From: JANXQG01 sp963780045
Lineage (GTDB): Bacteria > Planctomycetota > Planctomycetia > Pirellulales > Thermoguttaceae
Reading direction: 5' to 3'
DNA length: 64,000 bases
NCBI GenBank assembly: GCA_963780045.1
Contig: CAVZZZ010000004.1
Location: 1-64,000, forward strand
A program made the position numbers and the translations under genes. The notes under the pieces were generated by a model. That model did no database searches. It had not been told where the DNA came from and was given only the letters and a program-made list of their open reading frames with translations. Shown one piece after another: positions 16,991 to 28,302 of this stretch. Position 1 is the stretch's first letter, and every line of letters begins with the position of its first letter.

Positions 16991-19900
16991 GCGGCCCGCG
17001 CCGGCGGCGGTTGGCCGGGCGCCCGCTTCCTGCGGCTGCAATAACGCGTAGGGCTGAGGTGGTGGTGCATCCCTGCCAGACGGCGGCCGGGCGTTCGTTT
17101 CCGGCGGCCGGCTGCCGATATAGATGCGGTCGCCGGGCATCAAGCGAAGGTTGGCCTCGACTGATCCGTGCCCGACAATCGCCGCCCAGTCGATTTGCTT
17201 GGTCTCGAACCGGCTGGTGTCTTTTACGTGGTCTGCGCTCGGGCGGACCAGCCAGACCGGCCCCTTGGCCGCTTTCGCCGCGGCGCCTTCGACTTGCAGG
17301 ATCACGCTGGCTACCGTGCAGGAGTTGGTCACTGGCAGACGCCGAACCGAATCGTCAGCCAACATGAGATAGACGGCTTTGCTGTTGTAACTTTCGACTC
17401 GGACCCGCGCCGCATAATCGACGGAAGATTTGCCCTTTGCCGAGTGCGACACGGCCTCGACGATTCGCTGCTCGGCCCCTCGCTCCGTCAGCCCGGCGAC
17501 GTGCGGCGTGCCGTAGTCGCGAAGATTGATCGTTCCGTCCGGGCCGATCAGATACAAGCCTTCCAAGACGGTCTTTCGGCCGGGAAACTGGGTGGCTTCG
17601 ACGCGCACCACGTCGGGCGCCTCGAGGCGGTAGTCGTCACCGGCGGTGTCGGCACGCGGAGACTGGTTGACTTTCACCGTCATCAGCACGACGATTTGCT
17701 TGTCGCTGTTGGGCGGTTGGAGCGAGCCGCCCGAAACGACCATGGTTCGTCCAAGCCGCATTTCCAGAGGAGCACTGAATTCGAAAGTTGCTGTCGGGGA
17801 CCTCTTGCGCAAATGACATTCCACACGCACGCGCTCCTTGTCCAAGACCGTGGGGAGAACGTCGAAGACCGTGGACCCCACGTTGCACGACGCCTTGCCG
17901 CCACTGAGGACGGCGAATTGCGGCCGGATGAAGACTTCTGCCAAACCGTCGCGCAACATGGCCGTCAGGACCGCTTCGTCCTTATCGGCGCCGAGAGTCG
18001 CCGGCAGCTTGTCCAGGTCAATGCCCAGCCGTTGCAGTTCGGGCGCGGAATTTCGCAGCTTGGTGCGGTCAATCGCGAGCACCGCCAAATTGACTTCCAA
18101 GACCACCGCGTCGGCGGCGGGCGAACGCTTCGCGGGCGGCGCGGGGTTCGCGACCGGCGCCGATTCGGACGATAGCGTAACATTGCCGACGAGTCCGGCA
18201 TCCGAGTTGACGCCAACGCCGTTGTAGAGTTGCGCCGGCTTCAACGGCCCCCCACCGGCACGGATTTCGCGGGGATCGATAATGTCGCCCGGCTTGACCG
18301 AAAGGCGGTTGAGCGCCGTTGTGATCATCGTGTGCGGCGCTTCGCCCTTGATCTCGATCTTTATCGGCCCGCCGCGGTAGCGGCCGCCTTCGTCGATCGA
18401 GTAGACGATGTCCAGCTTGCCCGGCTCCGCAAGGAAGCGGTTGTCGGCCTCGATCTTGGCGAACACGTACCCCTCGCTGCCATACTCGTCGCGGAGCTTT
18501 TGCAGATCGAGCGTCTGCTGGTTCGCGTCGTAGTACCTGGCCGGCCGCCAGCTTGCATTTGCCGGCCAGCCGGGTGTTGTCCAACTTGCGGTTGCCCAGG
18601 AAGCGGATATTGCGGATCGAGTACCTCGGGCCTTCGTTGATCGCGAAGGTGATTTCGCCACAGTTCTGCTCGTCGTTGAAGCCCGCTTCGCAACCGATTT
18701 TCGCGTGGAAGTAGCCAAAGCTGCGGTAGTAAGCGGTCAGCTTATCGACGTCTTCCTCGAGTTTATTGGTGTCGAGCTTGCCGGGGGAGAGATAGGGCCG
18801 GGGCGGGCCAGACTCAATGATCTTTTTCAATCGGGCTGCGGAAACGAATGTGTTGCCGACGAAGTTGACCGAGGATACATGCTGGTGCAGCGCATCATCG
18901 GCGTGCGGCGGGGCGGGGATGGGTGTGCCCTTGGGAGTAAAGCGGTCGAGAATCTGGCCGATCATCCGCTGCTCGGCGGCCGTGTCGCGGCCCTGGGGAA
19001 TCCGTTGCGGATTGGCCCCCAAGGAGTGTTTGGGCGTAATGTGCGAGGCGAGCGAGGCGCCGGCGCGGAACGCGGACGAGCCGGCCGAGGCGGTCTCCGG
19101 CTTCTTCGCGTTCTGCAACTCCTTGTACACGGCCACGTCCACCCAATAACCGCCATTCTCGGCCGGAACGACTTTCACCACCGCGTAGCGCCGGATCGAC
19201 TGCAACGTGCTCTTCAACCCCCCGATGTCGTTCGCCGAATCGTGATGCAACGGCTCCAGCGAGGCTACGCCGGGCATGGGGAGGGTGTCGATCCGCCCAA
19301 TCAAGACAGTGCCGCCGATCGTCCGGGGTGGTTCTTCGTGTTCGATGCGGAAACTCTGCGCCACGATCGTCCCGAACGCCTTTCCAGACGAGCTCAGAGT
19401 TGGCGATCTGAATCGATAGAGGATTGTCGTGCGCTACTGGCGCGCCAGTCGCCAGACGGGGCGGCCGGGTGGCGCCACCCGGCTGTGGGCGCGGTTGCGC
19501 CGACGCGGCGGCTTGCTGACAGGTATTTGCGTTGGTGGCCTTGGCGATTTCCGCCAACGTGGGCGTTCGATCCGTTGCCGGCTGCGCCGCGTGCGGGCCG
19601 TCTTTGGCAAACAGGCCCGATAGCGTCAAGAGCGCCGGGACAATCAGCGCCGCAAATCCCAGCGGCCACCAGGAAAATCCTTCGCGCGGGCTTTCCGCGC
19701 CGAGCAATCGTCGAATCCGTTCGAGAATCATTTTTTGGCTTCCTTTCCAGGCGGCGCCGAGCACCGGGCCTTGATCGGCCGCGGGACGTTGCACCGCCCA
19801 TTGCAATGCCTTGGTAAACGCGAGGCGGTCTCCGATGGCCGCCACCGCCATTTCGTCGCAACACATTTCACGCTCGCGGCCCAAGCGGCGCGAGAGCCAC

Positions 19901-20700
19901 CAGACCGCCGGGTGATAGAATAAAAACGTCTCCACTAGCCGCTGCAAGAGAATCGCCCAAAGGTCCGAGCGCCGCAGGTGGGCCAGCTCGTGGGCCAAGA
20001 CGCTTTCGAGCAAGTCGGCCGGCATCTCGGCCAGCCACGCGGCGGGCAGCAGGACCATCGGCCGCCAGAGGCCGGTAACCAGCGCCTGCCGGACCCCCGT
20101 GGAGACAAAGACCCGCACGCGGCGCAGGCCCATCCGCACGGCGAGACGCGCGGCGCGATCGGCCCATGCCGCGTCCGGCAGTTGCCGCCCGCGCCGCATT
20201 TGCCAGGCCATGCCGCCGCCGATCAGCAGGCGAATCCCCAAGAGGCCCGCTCCGATCGTCCACGTGCCGAGCAGCCACGGCTGGTAGCGGGCGAGAATCG
20301 ATACTTGCGGCGGCGGCGCGGGCGACGCGCTATCGGCAGGCGGAGTGTGCAGTGCAATCCGCGGCTGTTCGCCATTGGGCCGTTCTTGCGGGCCGAATTC
20401 TATTGGCGCGTTGATCACAGGCGCGCTGGGCAAAGTGATTTGCACCATCGACGGCAGATGCGGCGCGTCGGCCGGAGTCGGGTCGGGCCGCACCAACCAA
20501 AACGTTGTTATCGGGCAAACGGCCATGAGCACAAGCGTCGTCAACGCCAGCCGGTATCGCGCGGCCAACGATCGCACGCCGAACAAGTAAATGGCAATCT
20601 CCAGCAGACCGGCAAGTATTGCGCCCTGCCAGAGAAAATGCGCGAGCGTCCACGTAAGACGCTGGGCCCACGGGCCGGATAAATAGTTTGCCAAATCCAT
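16979..20700 (-). CDS. M56 (BlaR1-type) peptidase fused to POTRA, secretin-like and polysaccharide-export domains; two frame breaks
   Basis: Very long membrane protein, about 1240 residues if two single-base breaks (near 19385 and 18538) are repaired. The start at 20700 (MDLANYLSGPWAQ) has GGAGG upstream. Domains in order: four membrane segments around an M56 zinc peptidase with HELAHLRR and EREMCCDEMAV; a linker; a domain with FRIEHEEPPRTIGGTVLIGR and STLQSIRRYAVVKV; POTRA-like repeats (SVNFVGNTFVSAARLKKII, NIRFLGNRKLDNTRLAGK, YGSEGYVFAKIEADNRF); a secretin-like stretch (FAVLSGGKASCNVGS); and a Wza/SLBB-type domain (DDYRLEAPDVVRVEA, LYLIGPDGTINLRDYG). M56 peptidases of the BlaR1 type cleave a BlaI repressor, and blaI lies just upstream. 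The fusion suggests a sensor that also touches envelope assembly or export; that is inference. Frames agree in order and spacing, so one gene is likelier than three. Confidence 0.75.
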
Positions 20701-20751
20701 GACTGTTTTCCTCCACACTCGCTATTTCATAGCGATGACGAACTCGGCTCG

Positions 20752-20994
20752 GACCCCATCCGGCTCGTCCGGATGGTGAACAAGGTTGCACAGCTAGAAC
20801 CGATTACGACGCAAATCGCGACCCCCGCGGGCTTGCCCCGCGGGTGAAGGAGGTTGCGCGGCTGCTTCGTGCCACGGCAAGCCGCTTGCCAACCTGATTC
20901 ACCATCCAGGCAAGCTGGATGGGGTCTGGCTTTTGTTAAGCGTCGATATTAGCTGTTCAACCTCCTTCACCATCCACGCAAGGCGGATGGGGTC
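20752..20994. repeat. Three hairpin repeats between blaI and the M56 gene
   Basis: Copies at 20752-20780, 20898-20926 and 20965-20994 share the form GACCCCATCC-n-GGATGG-GTGAA, in both orientations. A GC hairpin (CCCGCGGGCTTGCCCCGCGGG without its centre) lies at 20823-20843. They separate two genes that normally abut. Confidence 0.7.
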
Positions 20995-20999
20995 GCCTG

Positions 21000-21388
21000 C
21001 TATCCCTGCTTGTTTTGATACTCCGTAATCAAACGCTGGATCTCGCCCAGTTCCTCTTTGGATGGCGGCGTTTCGTCCAGCAGATAGGCGACCAGACTGC
21101 TGGCCGAGCCTTCGAAGCCGCGCCGCAAGAGATCGCCGACCATCTGTCCCAGCGTCTTCTCCTTGCTCACCGCCGCGCGGTAAACAAAGGCGCGGCCCTG
21201 CGGACGCCGCTTGACGAGCCGCTTCTCGAACATCACTTCCAGCAGGCTCATCACGGACGTATAGGCGCGCGGCGCGTCTGATTGAGCTGGTCCATCACTT
21301 CGCGGACCGTCGAAGGCCCGCGCTGCCAGAGGATTTTCAGCAGCTCCAGTTCGCCGGGCGTGGCGTTTTCGTGTCGGGGCCGGGGCAT
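21000..21388 (-). CDS. blaI: BlaI/MecI/CopY-family repressor, one frame break
   Basis: Winged-helix repressor of about 129 residues that is inactivated when cut by its partner M56 peptidase. The start at 21388 has GGAAGG 6 bp upstream. The N-terminal part has PGELELLKILWQRGPSTVRE and VMDQLNQTR. After a one-base break near 21265 the usual continuation follows, MSLLEVMFEKRLVKRRPQGR and AFVYRAAVSKEKTLGQM. The C-terminal dimer helix ends LITEYQNKQG. The pairing with a downstream M56 gene is the standard BlaI-BlaR1 arrangement. Targets are unknown and nothing here shows beta-lactam resistance. Confidence 0.88.
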
Positions 21389-21489
21389 ATCGCGCCTTCC
21401 TTCGGACTTTCGCGGCGCACTAGCCACGATCGAGCAGAGTCTACGGTTTATGCCGGAGACTGTCAACGGCAAACACCGGAGATGCGCCG

Positions 21490-23454
<1,965 letters not shown>

Positions 23455-23610
23455 GGAGGGCTCCAGAGACGGGCGTGGCGGACGAAGGCAAGAATCCCAG
23501 GACAAAGTGACGATAAAGTTGCCGCAATTTTAGCGCAACGGCGAGCGATAAACAAGGGACGGGCCTTCATTGACTTCCCGCCGGAACACTCAAGGGATAC
23601 GATTAGCCAA

Positions 23611-24846
23611 ATGAATTCCCACGGTACGGCAACCGAAACAAGTTCGCCCTCGACCACCTCGCGCGTGCTGGCGCTGAACCGCGGTTCGTCGAGCCTGAAG
23701 CTGGCGGTTTACAGTTTCGAGGACGACCGTGCGCCGCAACTGACGCTGACCGGCAAGGTCGAGCGGATCGGCGAGCCGCAAGCCAAGCTGACTGTGAAAA
23801 ACGTCGCGGACGGCAAACAGGAAGACGCGGACATCAACGCCGGCGGCCGCGAAGACGCAGCCGGCCGAGTGCTTGACTTGATTCAGCAGCGGCTGGGACC
23901 GGCGCCGATCGGCGCGGTGGGGCATCGCGTCGTCCACGGAGGGCCAAAATACGCCGCGCCGGAGAAGGTCACGCCGGAGATGTTGGAAGAATTGCGCCGC
24001 ATCAGTCCGTTCGATCCGGACCACCTTCCGGCGGAGATCGCCATGATGGAGGCCGTCACACGTTGGTCGCGCGTGATGCCGCAAGTGGCGTGTTTCGACA
24101 CCGCCTTTCATCGTCACATGCCGCGCGTCGCCCAGCTCTTGCCGCTGCCGCGAAAGTATGACCGCGAGGGCATCCAACGCTATGGCTTTCACGGCATTTC
24201 GTATGCCTATCTGCTGGAAGAGTTGGAGCGTGTCGCCGGACGCGACGCCGCGCAAGGGCGGATCGTCATGGCGCACCTCGGCGCAGGCGCGAGCATGGCC
24301 GCCGTGCGCGAAGGCCAGAGCATTGACACGAGCATGGCCTTCACGCCCACCGCCGGCCTGCCGATGGCAACGCGGTCGGGCGACCTCGATCCGGGCTTGT
24401 TTTCCTTCCTTGCGCGAAGCGAAAACCTGACGCCGGATCAATTCCACGAGCTGGTCAATTCTCGCTGCGGCCTGCTGGGCGTATCCGAGACCAGCGGCGA
24501 TGTGCGCGACCTGTTGGCCCGCGAGAAGACGGACGTTCGAGCGGCCGAGGCATTGGCCCTGTTTTGCTATTCGGTCAAGAAATGGATCGGCGCCTTCGCG
24601 GCCGCGCTGGGCGGAATCGATACGCTTGTCTTCGCCGGCGGAATCGGCGAGAATTCGGCCGATGTCCGCTGGCGGGCGTGCGAGGGGCTAGAATTCCTTG
24701 GCCTTCGCCTCGACCCGCAGAGAAACGCGCAACATGCGACGGTCGTTTCCGCCGCCGACAGCCGCGTGACCGTGCGCGTCATACCGACCAACGAGGAACT
24801 GATGATCGCCAAGGCGACGCATCGCGTGATCAAAGGTGACCAATGA
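23611..24846 (+). CDS. ackA: Acetate kinase
   Basis: Interconverts acetate plus ATP and acetyl phosphate plus ADP. It has the N-terminal phosphate loop LALNRGSSSLKLAVYS, the conserved GHRVVHGG, CFDTAFH, the second-domain RYGFHGISY and HLGAGAS, and the nucleotide region FAGGIGENSADVRWR. At 411 residues it has typical length. The first residues (SHGTATETSSPSTTS) are a low-complexity extension. No phosphotransacetylase or phosphoketolase gene is in the window. It overlaps the following phosphatase gene by ATGA, so the two are translationally coupled. Confidence 0.95.
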   Translation: MNSHGTATETSSPSTTSRVLALNRGSSSLKLAVYSFEDDRAPQLTLTGKVERIGEPQAKLTVKNVADGKQEDADINAGGREDAAGRVLDLIQQRLGPAPIGAVGHRVVHGGPKYAAPEKVTPEMLEELRRISPFDPDHLPAEIAMMEAVTRWSRVMPQVACFDTAFHRHMPRVAQLLPLPRKYDREGIQRYGFHGISYAYLLEELERVAGRDAAQGRIVMAHLGAGASMAAVREGQSIDTSMAFTPTAGLPMATRSGDLDPGLFSFLARSENLTPDQFHELVNSRCGLLGVSETSGDVRDLLAREKTDVRAAEALALFCYSVKKWIGAFAAALGGIDTLVFAGGIGENSADVRWRACEGLEFLGLRLDPQRNAQHATVVSAADSRVTVRVIPTNEELMIAKATHRVIKGDQ

Positions 24847-25440
24847 CCGAATCGCCGCAAGAGATTTACCTCGCCCGGCATGGCGAGACCGCCTGGTCGC
24901 TAACCGGGCAGCACACCGGGCTGACGGACCTTCCGCTCACGCCGCGCGGCGAGCAGAACGCCCGCGCGCTCGGCCAGCGGCTGCGGGGCCTTCGGTTTGC
25001 GCACGTTTTCACCAGTCCGCTGCAGCGCGCGGCGCGGACCGCCGCCCTGGCAGGTTTCGCCTCGGCCGTCGCGGACGCGGATCTGGTCGAATGGAAGTAT
25101 GGCGACTACGAGGGCCAGACGACCAAGGAAATTCGCCAGAAGCAAGCCGACTGGGACATTTTCGATGATGGTTGTCCCGGCGGAGAGTCGGTGGCGGAGG
25201 TCGCCGCACGGGCGGATCGCGTTGTTGCCCGGCTCCGCGCTGGACGGCGAGGACGGCCACCTGTTGGTCTTCTCGCACGGCCATTTCCTGCGCGTACTCG
25301 CCGCCCGCTGGCTGGGTCTGGACGCCTCCGCCGGCCGCTATCTCATGTTGACAACGGCCGCGTTGAGCACCGTCGGTTATGAACATGGTCAGGCCGACCC
25401 GGTGCTGCGGCTGTGGAACGACTGCCGGCACGTGCAGTGA
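24843..25440 (+). CDS. Histidine phosphatase family protein, one frame break
   Basis: Phosphoglycerate-mutase-like phosphatase of about 198 residues. It carries the RHG motif with catalytic His (IYLARHGETAWSLTGQHTGL), the conserved Arg in TSPLQRAARTA, and the acidic stretch WKYGDYEGQTTKEIR. The second His (VFSHGHFLRVLAARW) follows a one-base break near 25235. The frame after the break runs to 25440 and completes the domain. It starts inside the end of ackA (ATGA). A substrate cannot be deduced; relatives include cofactor-independent PGM-like and sugar-phosphate phosphatases. Confidence 0.85.
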
Positions 25441-25446
25441 TCGCTT

Positions 25447-25935
25447 CTACCTTACGGTTTGCCTTAACTGGTTAATCCGCAGCTCGGTCGATTCCATCCA
25501 GCCTGCGCAACTCTGCGATAGTTCGTTCAATTGTTCATACTCCTTGCTAAGGATGGCTATGGCGAAGTCGGTTTGCCCGCAATCAACGGCGTAGTTAGCG
25601 ATTAAATGAGCATCTCCGGTCTTGCCGCCAATTTGAAAGCGGCCGTATTCCAGGTCCAGGCGCCTTCGAAGATAGCGTCGACAGACCGGAAGCGGCTCTT
25701 TCATCACCACAGCCAATATCAATAGCTCGCTCTCGATCATTCTCAGGCAATGAAGCCGTAGAAACGGCTCGTCCGCAAATGTTTTGTTGACTCTTGCTCG
25801 CAGCCTCTGAAAGACCTCCTCCGCCTCGGCGAAAGTGCCTTTGCGGCACTCCACGCCGGCGAGGGGGATTTCTCGAACTTCGGCTGGAACGTCGATCAGC
25901 GGCTGGTATTGAAAACCGTGAATGCTTTCTTCCAT
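25447..25935 (-). CDS. Hypothetical protein
   Basis: Unrecognised cytoplasmic protein of 162 residues with the start set at 25935 (MEESIHGFQYQPLIDVPAEV). The frame stays open to 26025 upstream, but that part looks non-coding. It is mainly helical, with Leu/Arg-rich stretches (EEVFQRLRARVNKTFADEPF, VCRRYLRRRLDLEYGR), perhaps a helical repeat. It is convergent with the phosphatase gene with only 6 bp between stops. Confidence 0.45.
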   Translation of the reverse strand: MEESIHGFQYQPLIDVPAEVREIPLAGVECRKGTFAEAEEVFQRLRARVNKTFADEPFLRLHCLRMIESELLILAVVMKEPLPVCRRYLRRRLDLEYGRFQIGGKTGDAHLIANYAVDCGQTDFAIAILSKEYEQLNELSQSCAGWMESTELRINQLRQTVR

Positions 25936-26145
25936 TGGAACTTTTCCGCAGACAAAAGACGTAATCCGGGCCGCACAGCGCCGCAATCCACACGTTTGTA
26001 ATTGATTTTCTTGCAGACAGCCCAAGAATAACTGTTATTCTTGAATCGTAATCGTTTTTCCACAGAACGCCACGAGTGAAAGAAGCCGCCAACCGGCGCA
26101 ATTGAGACCAGCCGTTTATCCAGCATCCCGTTCATGCTGGCGCAC

Positions 26146-26382
26146 TCAGCGGTCAAATCGTTCTTCTAACGCGGCGCGGCTGATTGTTTTCTCTTTGCGG
26201 CGCGCTGAGATCAGCCCCCAGAACGTGTCACTTGCGCCGAGCTCAATTTGCTCGTCGTCGAGCCCTTGGACGCCGACCACCAATGCAACCGGGTTGCCGC
26301 CGCGCATTACGACCACCGGTGCGGATTGAGCGTCCGTTACGCACGCGTCAAGGTTCATTTCTTCGATTTCGATCGCTTTCAC
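26146..26382 (-). CDS. Phd/YefM-family antitoxin, apparently orphan
   Basis: Small DNA-binding protein of 78 residues resembling prevent-host-death antitoxins. It has VVVMRGGNPVALVVGVQGLD, the beta-hairpin and helix of the Phd N-terminal domain, then a Lys/Arg-rich tail (ISARRKEKTISRAALEERF). It lies 50 bp after larE on the same strand. No toxin-like ORF adjoins it; the next minus-strand gene downstream is a longer hypothetical with no toxin motif. Confidence 0.6.
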   Translation of the reverse strand: MKAIEIEEMNLDACVTDAQSAPVVVMRGGNPVALVVGVQGLDDEQIELGASDTFWGLISARRKEKTISRAALEERFDR

Positions 26383-26432
26383 ATAGCAAGCTTGGCGATT
26401 CTTCCCGCCGTATTACGTGCTCCTGCGCCGCC

Positions 26433-27269
26433 TCATCGCGCCACCGTTAAACTTTCGATCGCGAGCATCGCGTTCATGCTGCCGCTGCGAAAGCCTTCCA
26501 TATCGACCGAGACGAACTTGAAGCCCGCCGACTTCAGCGTCGCAACGACCTCGTCGCGAAAGCCCGGCTCGAGCAGCCGCGGCAGGGCGTCGGGCGAGAC
26601 CTCGATTCGCGCCACGTCGCCCTTGTGGTAACGGACGCGCAAAGGTTGAAAGCCGTGCTCGCGCAAGAAGGCTTCCGCCGCGCCGATCATCGCCAGCCGC
26701 TGGGGCGTCACCGTCTCGCCGTAAGCGATGCGGCTGCTCAGGCAAGGCGTCGCCGGCTTGTCCCAGACAGGCAGTTCCCAGGCAAGCGCCAATTGGCGAA
26801 TTTCGGCCTTGCTCAGCTCGCATTCGGCCAGCGGGCTGCGGACTTGCCGCTCGCGGCCGGCCTTCATGCCGGGCCGATGGTCGCCGCGATCATCGCGGTT
26901 CGTGCCGTCGCAAACGACCGCCACGCCCAGCCGCTCGGCAAGCTGCTGGACCTTCAGGAACAACTCCGACTTGCAGAAGTAGCAGCGGTTGCCGTTGTTC
27001 TCCTGGTAGCCGGGGATGGTGAGCTCGTCGGTATGCAGCACTTCGTGCCGGATGCCGATCTGCCGGGCGAGCGCGGCGCACTCCTCCAATTCTCCGCCGG
27101 CGAGGCTGGCGCTGACGCCAGTGACGGCGACGGCCCGATCGCCCAGCGCCAGTTGTGCCGCCTTGGCAACGACCGTGCTGTCCAACCCGCCGGAGAAGGC
27201 GACCGCGCAACTGCCGTAGCTTCGGAGAAGATCGAGCAGTCGGTCGCGTTTTGCCGCAAGTTCAGACAT
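26433..27269 (-). CDS. larE: ATP-dependent sacrificial sulfur transferase LarE
   Basis: Donates sulfur, in some species from its own Cys, to the nickel-pincer cofactor precursor used by lactate racemase and related enzymes. It shows the PP-loop AVAFSGGLDSTVVAKAA near residue 20, NNGNRCYFCKSELF, VVCDGTNRDDRGDHRPGMKA, and ATPCLSSRIAYGE. The Cys in PCLSSR corresponds to the sacrificial Cys. At 278 residues the gene is complete. larB and larC are not in the window. The leader just before its ATG is a TTTTCAG hairpin, so no Shine-Dalgarno is seen. Confidence 0.9.
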   Translation of the reverse strand: MSELAAKRDRLLDLLRSYGSCAVAFSGGLDSTVVAKAAQLALGDRAVAVTGVSASLAGGELEECAALARQIGIRHEVLHTDELTIPGYQENNGNRCYFCKSELFLKVQQLAERLGVAVVCDGTNRDDRGDHRPGMKAGRERQVRSPLAECELSKAEIRQLALAWELPVWDKPATPCLSSRIAYGETVTPQRLAMIGAAEAFLREHGFQPLRVRYHKGDVARIEVSPDALPRLLEPGFRDEVVATLKSAGFKFVSVDMEGFRSGSMNAMLAIESLTVAR

Positions 27270-27275
27270 CGTCGA

Positions 27276-27336
27276 GTTTTCAGTTTTCAGTGTTCAGTTT
27301 TCAGTAGCTGAACACTGAAAACTGAAAACTTGAAAC
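27276..27336. repeat. TTTTCAG inverted repeat before larE
   Basis: TTTTCAG/TGTTCAG units and their inverse, forming an AT-rich hairpin ending 6 bp before the larE start. Same family as 12025-12094. Confidence 0.8.
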
Positions 27337-27370
27337 GTCCTCCGCCGCAATGCCGTGGCGATGGGTTTTT

Positions 27371-27496
27371 GAGAGCCCGTCTTGCTTAAGGGGGCGCCTG
27401 GAACCCGGGTTGTGTGATCCGTTGCCTCGCCCGAAGGCAGGGTCATCGGCTATACACGCGGCCAAGTCCTTTAAGTCAGGCGTCCTACGGGCATCT
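27371..27496. ncRNA. Possible structured non-coding RNA
   Basis: Nested pairings give a rod: GCCCGT (27375-27380) with ACGGGC (27487-27492); GGCGCCTG (27393-27400) with CAGGCGTCC (27477-27485); GTGT (27412-27415) with ACAC (27454-27457); GATCC (27416-27420) with GGGTC (27440-27444); TGCCT (27423-27427) with AGGCA (27435-27439). Shape recalls 6S RNA, but sequence is not recognised. Strand is uncertain. It lies in the 460-bp gap between larE and an ECF sigma gene. Confidence 0.35.
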
Positions 27497-27688
27497 TATC
27501 GGCTCACCAAAAATTGCATCCGCATCACGAACATGGAAGAGGACTATGGAATGGTAGCAGAGTTGGCGCTGCGGGACAAGAAGTTTGCGGGGCGAAGGGC
27601 AAGTATCAGACACGTCAACGCTCAAATGGCAGGCGTGAAAAAGGCGCATTTCGGGCATGGACGTGTCCGAAAACCGGCTGGTCGCGCC

Positions 27689-27694
27689 TATAAT
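27689..27694 (+). promoter_or_regulatory. -10 box before the ECF sigma gene
   Basis: A perfect TATAAT lies 36 bp before the ECF sigma ATG. No convincing -35 is seen. Confidence 0.3.
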
Positions 27695-27729
27695 AGAAGG
27701 ATCGCTTTTCGTACTGGGGATCTTTTTTT

Positions 27730-28302
27730 ATGGCATCCACGCCAGAGGACCGCGCCAAGAATTCCCACGGTTTCGCTAGGGAAAGCCGCGTGGCGGAGTT
27801 TGTCCGGCTGTTGACCGGCAATGAGAGATATCTGAAAAGCTACATACTGTCGCTAGTCCCCAACTTGGCAGATGCCGAGCAAATCGCGCAGGAAACGAGT
27901 CTGCGACTATGGGAACAGTTCGGACAGTATGACCCCTTCGAGGGGGATTTTTCGGCGTGGTCGCGGTCGATCGCACACTATCAGATTTTGACTTTCCGCA
28001 AGAAGCTGTGCCGCGAGCGACTCGTTTTCAGTTCCGAGATGATGGAAATGCTCGCGGCTCGCACGGCGGCGAGAGGACCCGAGCTGGCCGCGCGGCAGGA
28101 GGCCTTGATCGACTGCCTGCAAAAACTGCCCAATCATGCCCGCGAACTGATCCGCCTTTATTACGTGGTCGGCATGAAGCTCCGCGAGGCGGCTGAGGCG
28201 CTCGGGCGCACTGCCGCGGCGACGGAAAAGGCCATCGTCCGCATCCGCCACGTCCTGCGCAACTGCATCAACTCCACCATGCAAAGGGACGCAGACCCAT
28301 GA
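27730..28302 (+). CDS. ECF-type RNA polymerase sigma factor
   Basis: Alternative sigma factor of 190 residues in the ECF group. Region 2 includes LVPNLADAEQIAQETSLRLW and FSAWSRSIAHYQILTFRKK (core binding and -10 recognition). Region 4 includes LIRLYYVVGMKLREAAEALG and KAIVRIRHVLRNCI (-35 recognition). The style fits the large planctomycete ECF families paired with FecR-like sensors. Its stop overlaps the FecR-like gene by ATGA, so the two are coupled. Its likely target, inferred from position only, is the giant surface protein downstream. Confidence 0.9.
   Translation: MASTPEDRAKNSHGFARESRVAEFVRLLTGNERYLKSYILSLVPNLADAEQIAQETSLRLWEQFGQYDPFEGDFSAWSRSIAHYQILTFRKKLCRERLVFSSEMMEMLAARTAARGPELAARQEALIDCLQKLPNHARELIRLYYVVGMKLREAAEALGRTAAATEKAIVRIRHVLRNCINSTMQRDADP

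Noticed and set aside
21000..21388. Beta-lactam resistance operon
   Set aside because: BlaI and M56 proteins are widespread regulators; no beta-lactamase or penicillin-sensing domain is present.
27350..27814. 154-codon ORF on the plus strand
   Set aside because: Overlaps the sigma gene start and the structured region; no coding signature or ribosome site.
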